Positions 4,988 through 9,116 of a stretch of DNA of 9,116 bases are shown piece by piece. The stretch comes from Candidatus Saccharimonadota bacterium. GTDB lineage: Bacteria; Patescibacteriota; Saccharimonadia; Saccharimonadales; Saccharimonadaceae. The position numbers and the translations under genes were made by a program. The stretch covers positions 1 through 9,116 of the forward strand of contig JAQGGY010000056.1 in the NCBI GenBank assembly GCA_028289095.1. The letters run 5' to 3'. Each line of letters begins with the position of its first letter. Within the stretch, counting starts at the first letter, position 1. The notes beneath the pieces were generated by a model that was not told the origin of the DNA, searched no databases, and saw only the letters and a list, made by a program, of their open reading frames with translations.

Positions 4988-5028
4988 GTATCGGGTAATT
5001 GGTAATTTATCTATCAATTACCCGATAC
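4988..5028. terminator. 14-bp perfect hairpin after the DUF1232 gene, no T-run
   Basis: GTATCGGGTAATTG and CAATTACCCGATAC form a perfect 14-bp stem with a 13-base loop, 17 bases past the DUF1232 stop. Neither side has a T-run, so it is not a standard intrinsic terminator. It may protect the 3' end, act as a weak terminator, or be part of the surrounding inverted-repeat unit. Confidence 0.5.
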
Positions 5029-5044
5029 AACTGACGGACGCTGC

Positions 5045-5347
5045 TTATCGCTGAGGTGGCCGAGGCTGGCGGTCATCCACCGTCTTTTGTACTTTTCGCG
5101 CCATCGCTCGTGATACGATCGCGATTACCGCAGTAAGAATGGTGCCGCCAGTGATAACGAAGTCATCAGCGGCGCCAATGAACGGAATAAAGTCGGGCAG
5201 GATGTCCAGTGGCCATAACGCATAGACTATTCCAATAGCGATAAGTACTTTCTCGGACTTTTTAACCAACGGGTCTCTCAACTGAGAAACACCCTGTTTT
5301 ACGATTCGAGCTGACTCTGGCGTAAATCGACGTTCGGGTTGCGACAT
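5045..5347 (-). CDS. YkvA/DUF1232 family small membrane protein
   Basis: The 100-residue protein carries the DUF1232 (YkvA) core at about residues 34-70, with the hallmark YALWPLDILPDFIPFIGAADD. In this motif a hydrophobic helix is followed by the conserved P-x-D-x-x-P-D-x-x-P signature. A second hydrophobic segment (about 62-79) follows, so two membrane helices are likely. The tail is polar and Pro/Arg-rich. The family is widespread and of unknown function. I choose the ATG at 5347 because GAGG lies nine bases upstream; an in-frame start 33 bases earlier (5380) would place this site inside the gene. The gene has its own consensus promoter and is enclosed by 16-bp inverted repeats. Confidence 0.87.
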   Translation of the reverse strand: MSQPERRFTPESARIVKQGVSQLRDPLVKKSEKVLIAIGIVYALWPLDILPDFIPFIGAADDFVITGGTILTAVIAIVSRAMARKVQKTVDDRQPRPPQR

Positions 5348-5391
5348 TTCTTTTACCTCACATATCAGAGTTGCTAACAATCTACATATGT

Positions 5392-5420
5392 ATTAAACAG
5401 TGATTCTCTTTCGGTGTCAA
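5392..5420 (-). promoter_or_regulatory. Promoter of the DUF1232 gene
   Basis: The minus strand shows a perfect TTGACA (5415-5420), a 17-base spacer and TTTAAT (5392-5397; 5 of 6). The predicted start near 5385 falls within the right 16-bp repeat arm. The promoter lies 18 bp past the -35 side of the preceding gene stop, separating this gene from the upstream surface cluster. Confidence 0.75.
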
Positions 5421-5437
5421 CCATACAGCATATCTAC

Positions 5438-6220
5438 CTAATCTGTGGAGGCGCTTCGGAAGGCCTTCTCTAGATCACCCGCTAATACAGCGACCGATTG
5501 TTGACTAGTGTTAGATACTTCATTGAAGTCATCAATTGCTGCCGCTAATGAATTTTGTGCCGCGAGGTATTTTTGCTTATCCTTCGCCTGATGGGCGGCG
5601 ATTATATCTGCCCATGCTATCTTTATAGCCATCGAGTGCTTACTTGCAGTTTGCTGGGTCAGCTTAAAAGCGTCGCTTACCTTCATTTTTTCGATATTCT
5701 TGGCCGTATTGTCCCAGGCGGTCATCCGAGCTTCCATTGCATCTTCAGCCACTTCGCTCATTTGAGGAACTGTAGACAATATCCCTGCAAGTGCCTGATC
5801 GTCATTATCATATGCGATTATCTTAGCGAGCTGCTTTTGGAAATCAACCACTGATGCTACTATTTTCTGACAATCAGCGCGTGTATTCTTGAATGTTGGG
5901 ATAATATTTTGCTGCCACTGTATCAGGCTATGAACCCCACAAACAGCGTGCTGGTCACCCTCTATCCTGAGCGAAATAGCTTTTAGTCTAGCGGAAACCA
6001 CCGATTGCTCTTTTGCGGTAGGTACCGGTAAATCTACCGTACTTCTGATATCCAACATAAGGCTTTGGTGCCACTGCGTATAGTATGGCGTCAACTGCGC
6101 CCAGGTTTGCCTGCTCCACAAGGCGTAGCTGCCAATTATCAAAATCGATAATGTAATGATTAAAGCATACAAATTCGCCTTCTTAGTACGCCAACGCCGC
6201 AAATGAGGTAGTCGCATCAT
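5438..6220 (-). CDS. Membrane-anchored extracytoplasmic helical protein, unrecognised
   Basis: The 260-residue product begins MMRLPHLRRWRTKK, a basic cytoplasmic end, followed by one membrane helix (about residues 17-35, LYALIITLSILIIGSYALW). The rest, about 225 residues, is expected outside the membrane and is mostly helical with frequent Ala, Gln and Lys. Two cysteines at about 94 and 117 could form a disulphide. The start is the first ATG of ATGATG at 6220. Its ATGA overlaps the TGA stop of the DUF3152 gene (6217-6219), so the two are translationally coupled; a longer frame reaching 6268 would overlap by 52 bp with no reason. I do not recognise the family. Coupling suggests a partner, anchor or inhibitor of the protease, which is inference. 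Confidence 0.75.
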   Translation of the reverse strand: MMRLPHLRRWRTKKANLYALIITLSILIIGSYALWSRQTWAQLTPYYTQWHQSLMLDIRSTVDLPVPTAKEQSVVSARLKAISLRIEGDQHAVCGVHSLIQWQQNIIPTFKNTRADCQKIVASVVDFQKQLAKIIAYDNDDQALAGILSTVPQMSEVAEDAMEARMTAWDNTAKNIEKMKVSDAFKLTQQTASKHSMAIKIAWADIIAAHQAKDKQKYLAAQNSLAAAIDDFNEVSNTSQQSVAVLAGDLEKAFRSASTD

Positions 6221-6954
6221 ACAGTAATACCTAACTGTGATGACCACAGTTCGCTTGCCGTTGGCCACGCGTTAAATGCGCAACCCTGTAAATCAATGGA
6301 TTGCTGTTGCATCACCTGCGCTGGCTGACCAGCACCTGAACAACTTGCGTGTCCATGCCCCAACCAGTGCCCTGTTTCGTGATTAACGACCATATGACGA
6401 TAATCACTCAATGATCCGCCAGCATTATTCCATGATGGCGTCGCCCCCTGCCAGCGGTCTTGGTTAATAATGACGTAGCGGCCCGCACGACAACTATAAT
6501 CAACGCCACATCCGGAGGAAAAACTGGTCATCTGTGAAGCTTCGCTCAATACCAAGGTAAAGTCACCGCCACTTGCGACCTCATGAAAGGACACCCCAAG
6601 CCTCGTCCAACCACGTCCATCATTCAGTGTCGCATTGGCCTGGGTGCGGAATTCTGCAAAACTAGCTGTTATGGCGCCCTTCGTCATGACGTCGTATGTC
6701 ACGACGCGACTAATAGGGGCTTTTTTTGCTTGGGCAGCGGCTAATTCAGTAGCGTTTTGATCCTTGAGCCACTGAGGCTCTGTCAGCGTTGGCATTTTAA
6801 ATGCCGCGATAGCCGATGGCAGACGCTGTAAGCTTGCCACCTGTGATGTAAGCGTCTGAGGTGATGTCGTCGCTGTCGTACTAGGCACGCCAGGGCTGAA
6901 CGCAAGTAATCCCGCGCCCACTGTTGCATACGTCACTGAACACATCATACACAT
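6217..6954 (-). CDS. DUF3152 metzincin-like secreted zinc protease
   Basis: The 245-residue protein has a short hydrophobic N-terminal segment (about 7-20), a Thr/Ser/Ala-rich linker and a DUF3152 domain (about 80-240). The active site is HETGHWLGHGH at 192-202, the metzincin pattern HExxHxxGxxH with ligands H192, H196, H202 and general base E193. A likely Met-turn follows at VMQQQ (M215). Other family signatures are NQDRWQGATPSWN (164-176), YRHMVVNH (185-192) and QGCAFNAWP (223-231). Cysteines 149, 155, 205 and 225 may form disulphides. The family is known mainly from Actinobacteria, with unknown substrates. The n-region MCMMC lacks Lys/Arg, which is unusual for a signal peptide. AGGGG lies six bases before the ATG, and an in-frame TAG just upstream excludes a longer start. 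It is coupled to the downstream anchored protein. Confidence 0.88.
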   Translation of the reverse strand: MCMMCSVTYATVGAGLLAFSPGVPSTTATTSPQTLTSQVASLQRLPSAIAAFKMPTLTEPQWLKDQNATELAAAQAKKAPISRVVTYDVMTKGAITASFAEFRTQANATLNDGRGWTRLGVSFHEVASGGDFTLVLSEASQMTSFSSGCGVDYSCRAGRYVIINQDRWQGATPSWNNAGGSLSDYRHMVVNHETGHWLGHGHASCSGAGQPAQVMQQQSIDLQGCAFNAWPTASELWSSQLGITV

Positions 6955-6963
6955 AATCTACCC

Positions 6964-6974
6964 CTATTATATAC
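6964..6974 (-). promoter_or_regulatory. Possible promoter of the DUF3152 gene
   Basis: The 43-bp gap after the M14 gene contains TATATAAT on the minus strand, with TGG just before TATATA (extended -10). The -35 match is poor (TGAATA). Cotranscription from the M14 gene is equally possible. Confidence 0.45.
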
Positions 6975-6997
6975 CAACGCGGTTACGTTATTCATTT

Positions 6998-8917
6998 TTA
7001 CGAATTAATCATTGCCCACATCGCCGTCTGATTGCGCTCAAACTGGTGATACGTGTGACTGCCTAGTTCAATTAATATACTAGGTACGCCGATTGCTTGT
7101 GCATACCAGTCATCGGCCGTGCCAGTAACTGAATATTCAAACGTTGTATCAGATTGTCCCGTAACGTTTCTATACCCAGACAACTGCGCATACGTTGCGG
7201 CGAGTGCAGTAGAATTGCCCGCCTGATTAGCAGCGACCATCCCGCCTATACTATGATAGGAGAGTATTACTTTGGGGCGAAGCCGCTGGGCTAACGCGGC
7301 GATCGCCTTCGTTTCAGGCTCGGACATCGCCGATTCGCCGCCACCCTCAGGAAATGGCTGATTGCCTACAGTTGTAATATCCTTTTGCCAGTCACCGGTG
7401 GCGAAATTACGGTTCAAATCAACATTACGAGCATTCGTACGCGATCCCTTGACTATTCCATCAGGGTTAATCGTCGGCACTACAACCACAGTAATATGCG
7501 CCGGTATGTTACGAGCTTTTGCATCGAGTTCCTGAATCCAGCGGTCCATTAATGACTTTGTACTGCCTTCACTGCCATGAATTGCACCCGTATACATAAC
7601 TGTAGTCGTGCCACTGCCAAAATAGTAAGCGTTAATAGCTCTACCCTGTGATGACGTTCCAATCGTACCGATGGTGTAGCACATTGTCCGGCCGGTATAA
7701 TTCCAAGTGGAATTGCCAGCAATATCATATTGGCTTTGCAAGTCACCAGTAATTTTAATCGTAAAGTCACCGCACTTTGGCGCGCTCGCTACCGATACGA
7801 AAAGCTGATTCCCTTGCTTACGTACAAGGGTTGCCCCGCCACTCAAACCGACAAACTTACTGACATCTTGCTTGTCGGATAGTGGCTGATCGAATGTCAC
7901 AATCACTGTCGCACCTATTGGCACCCCTGCTGAACCATAATTCACCGAAGTCACTTTTGGCCCACCTGATGTTGTAAAGGCAAGCGTATACGGCTCAGCC
8001 AGGCCGCTACCATCAGATGCTTCGACTTTATTGACCACTAGCTGATACGTTGATGACCGCGCCAACTGCTCAGAAAACATCACCTTTGCTCCGGTTTCGG
8101 TCATCATGACCGTCGTTGGCGCTTTTGCTCGAACATCACCCTCAACTTTGTATAGCTCACTCGATATATTCACTAACTTCTTGTCGAACGCCAGAGTCAC
8201 CTCAATTGGCTTGGCATACACCGTCTCCGTCTGTTTAATTGACGAGTCTGTGAGCGTCGTAGCTGATAATGTCTGAATATCTTTCGTAGCTACGGTGGTT
8301 ACTATTTTCTTATTAAAATAACGGACCAGATCTGCTTTATAGGCATGACTTTGCGCAAGTCCCATCTTTTCAATCCCGCATGACAGGCCGCCTTCAATCG
8401 AAATACAGTCTGTCATTTTTCCATCAATCTTTAATACGTAGCTAAAGATATCATCTACGCCACTCAGTTTAATAATTAGCGGCCGCGAAACAGGGACGGG
8501 CTTGGATAAATTGCTGATATCTGCACTCACCGGACTAGGCACAGTCAAGGCGAAGGTCTGACGTGCAAAGCTACCGCCAAAAGGAGCTACCGATACTTTT
8601 ACCGTGCCTGCCTGTGGGGCAGTAAGCGGAGTAAAACAGACAGATCGTGCAGCAATCGGCCAACTGCCAATCTGAACTAATTGAGCAGGCTGGGCGCGGT
8701 AACCAGCCGATTCTGACGTCGTGTGCGCACCAGGAAACAGCGTTAAGCGCTTGGCGCATGTCTGGCCAGCATATGAAAAAACAACCGGCTTTTCCATAAC
8801 GAACACCACCACGTACAGCACTCCACTTATAACCAGCGCGCTAACCGGCAGCGTATAGCGCTTAGGGAGTGCACGTAACTTATTTATGAGCACAAATAAT
8901 GTTTGTTTTAATTGCAT
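6998..8917 (-). CDS. Membrane-anchored M14 zinc carboxypeptidase with Ig-like domains
   Basis: The 639-residue protein has an N-terminal membrane anchor (about residues 23-41) after a basic end, so the rest is extracytoplasmic. The middle (about 135-410) holds beta-rich stretches resembling SbsA/Big_5 Ig-like repeats, with signatures such as IEVTLAFDKKL (238-248), YTLAFTTSGGPKVTSVNYGS (310-329) and ATVIVTFDQPLS (336-347). The C-terminal domain (about 415-639) is peptidase M14. Zinc ligands are HGSE (H447, E450) and SYHS (H555), substrate residues include NPDG (484-487) and NVDLNRNF (498-505), and the catalytic Glu is probably E617 in IELGS. Bacterial M14 relatives often cut gamma-D-Glu-DAP bonds of peptidoglycan peptides; the substrate here is not proven. 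No clear Shine-Dalgarno precedes the ATG. It lies downstream of 5S rRNA and upstream of the DUF3152 gene. Confidence 0.9.
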   Translation of the reverse strand: MQLKQTLFVLINKLRALPKRYTLPVSALVISGVLYVVVFVMEKPVVFSYAGQTCAKRLTLFPGAHTTSESAGYRAQPAQLVQIGSWPIAARSVCFTPLTAPQAGTVKVSVAPFGGSFARQTFALTVPSPVSADISNLSKPVPVSRPLIIKLSGVDDIFSYVLKIDGKMTDCISIEGGLSCGIEKMGLAQSHAYKADLVRYFNKKIVTTVATKDIQTLSATTLTDSSIKQTETVYAKPIEVTLAFDKKLVNISSELYKVEGDVRAKAPTTVMMTETGAKVMFSEQLARSSTYQLVVNKVEASDGSGLAEPYTLAFTTSGGPKVTSVNYGSAGVPIGATVIVTFDQPLSDKQDVSKFVGLSGGATLVRKQGNQLFVSVASAPKCGDFTIKITGDLQSQYDIAGNSTWNYTGRTMCYTIGTIGTSSQGRAINAYYFGSGTTTVMYTGAIHGSEGSTKSLMDRWIQELDAKARNIPAHITVVVVPTINPDGIVKGSRTNARNVDLNRNFATGDWQKDITTVGNQPFPEGGGESAMSEPETKAIAALAQRLRPKVILSYHSIGGMVAANQAGNSTALAATYAQLSGYRNVTGQSDTTFEYSVTGTADDWYAQAIGVPSILIELGSHTYHQFERNQTAMWAMINS

Positions 8918-8928
8918 GTTATATCACT

Positions 8929-8937
8929 ATTTTACCA
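8929..8937 (-). promoter_or_regulatory. Extended -10 promoter of the M14 gene, very short leader
   Basis: TGG-TAAAAT on the minus strand is an extended -10 box (8929-8937). The predicted start near 8922 leaves only about five bases before the ATG at 8917, and no Shine-Dalgarno is present. Confidence 0.5.
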
Positions 8938-8970
8938 TGATACGCACAAGCATAAGTAGGTTAAACCAAA

Positions 8971-8998
8971 GAAAAAGACCACCCTATTAGGATGGTCT
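8971..8998 (-). terminator. Intrinsic terminator after 5S rRNA
   Basis: On the minus strand AGACCATCC and GGGTGGTCT form a 9-bp stem (one G-T pair) around a short loop, followed by TTTTTCTTT. It lies eight bases past the 5S end and separates the rRNA unit from the M14 gene. Confidence 0.88.
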
Positions 8999-9006
8999 CT
9001 TTATAA

Positions 9007-9116
9007 TTCGGCACCGTGCTAGTTTCCCACTTGTGGCAGTATAATCGCCGCTGCTGAGCTTGACTTCTGTGTTCGGAATGAGAACAGGTATTTCCTCAGC
9101 GCCATGGGCACCGAAG
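9007..9116 (-). rRNA. rrf: 5S ribosomal RNA (5' end at or just past the window edge)
   Basis: The minus strand carries the 5S core CCGAACACAGAAGTCAAGC, the conserved loop B/C region. Terminal helix I pairs TTCGGTGCC at the right edge with GGTGCCGAA ending at 9007, with two wobble pairs. The length of about 110 bases fits 5S. Sequences such as GGAAATACCTGTTC and GCCACAAGTGGGAAA match the usual arms. One or a few 5' bases may be missing. The rest of the rRNA operon would lie to the right, outside the window. Confidence 0.93.

Larger units (their letters stand above)
4966..5387. repeat. Perfect 16-bp inverted repeats flanking the DUF1232 gene
   Basis: ATGTAGATTGTTAGCA at 4966-4981 recurs as its exact reverse complement at 5372-5387, 390 bp apart, enclosing the whole DUF1232 gene. 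The right arm covers the predicted transcription start of that gene, and the left arm covers the -35 area of the next gene. A TGTTTA lies outside both arms at different spacing. No target-site duplication is visible. It could be a shared regulator site, an inverted promoter duplication, a small mobile cassette, or arms that pair in RNA. Confidence 0.6.

Noticed and set aside
3446..5028. CRISPR array or tandem repeat array
   Set aside because: The repeats seen are hairpin arms, one inverted pair and one imperfect pair; there are no regularly spaced identical units with spacers.
4966..5387. Insertion sequence around the DUF1232 gene
   Set aside because: The inverted repeats look like termini, but the enclosed gene is not a transposase and no target duplication is visible, so it is kept only as an unexplained repeat.
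6221..6268. Longer N-terminus for the anchored helical protein
   Set aside because: It would overlap the DUF3152 gene by 52 bp, while ATGATG at 6220 gives a standard ATGA-coupled start and a normal basic end plus membrane helix.
7549..7770. Frame-shifted open frame inside the M14 gene
   Set aside because: The M14 reading frame is continuous with intact zinc ligands, so this is a shadow and not a frameshifted fragment.

Overview
The window reads as a compact bacterial chromosome segment using the standard genetic code (TGA serves as a stop, for example in the DUF3152 and LPXTG genes). Base composition is intermediate, intergenic gaps are short, and most genes lie on the minus strand. Several traits suggest Candidatus Saccharibacteria (TM7) or a close Patescibacteria/CPR relative: a short IF-2 whose GTPase domain starts about 90 residues in, a four-domain ribosomal protein S1, a high share of small exported or unrecognised proteins, an LPXTG protein, and a DUF3152 protease of actinobacterial type. 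This placement is an inference from gene content. The 5S rRNA and IF-2 sequences could settle it.

Layout. Positions 1-436 (minus) hold the first 145 codons of infB. Positions 504-1583 (minus) hold rpsA, placed just upstream of infB and served by a consensus sigma70 promoter (1657-1685) that overlaps the stop codon of the next gene. Positions 1682-2116 (minus) hold a small protein with an N-terminal membrane segment and an LPKTG sortase signal. A divergent promoter region (2117-2199) separates it from two overlapping plus-strand genes: a ROK-family sugar kinase (2200-3015) and a small HExxH zinc protein with a C-terminal zinc ribbon (2987-3442). These end at a strong bidirectional terminator facing a minus-strand KGG-motif stress protein (3495-3701). 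Positions 3702-3981 have no long gene, but hold the KGG promoter, candidate operators, and a compact plus-strand unit of promoter, 8-codon ORF and two hairpins that may be a small RNA.

The rest is minus-strand: a three-helix membrane protein (3982-4278), an unrecognised acidic protein (4353-4931), a YkvA/DUF1232 membrane protein (5045-5347) bracketed by perfect 16-bp inverted repeats, then a cluster of exported or anchored proteins. That cluster, in transcription order, is an M14 zinc carboxypeptidase with Ig-like domains (6998-8917), a DUF3152 metzincin-like protease (6217-6954) and a membrane-anchored helical protein (5438-6220) joined to it by an ATGA overlap. The right edge holds a 5S rRNA gene (minus) with its terminator.

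Themes. rpsA and infB form a translation operon. The M14, DUF3152 and anchored-helical genes look like a cell-surface module that could act on peptidoglycan or on host surface proteins if the organism is an epibiont. Several genes lack a Shine-Dalgarno and have an extended -10 box placed so that transcription would begin at or very near the start codon, suggesting frequent leaderless initiation. The most notable unexplained elements are the 3856-3942 mini-transcription unit and the 16-bp inverted repeats around the DUF1232 gene.
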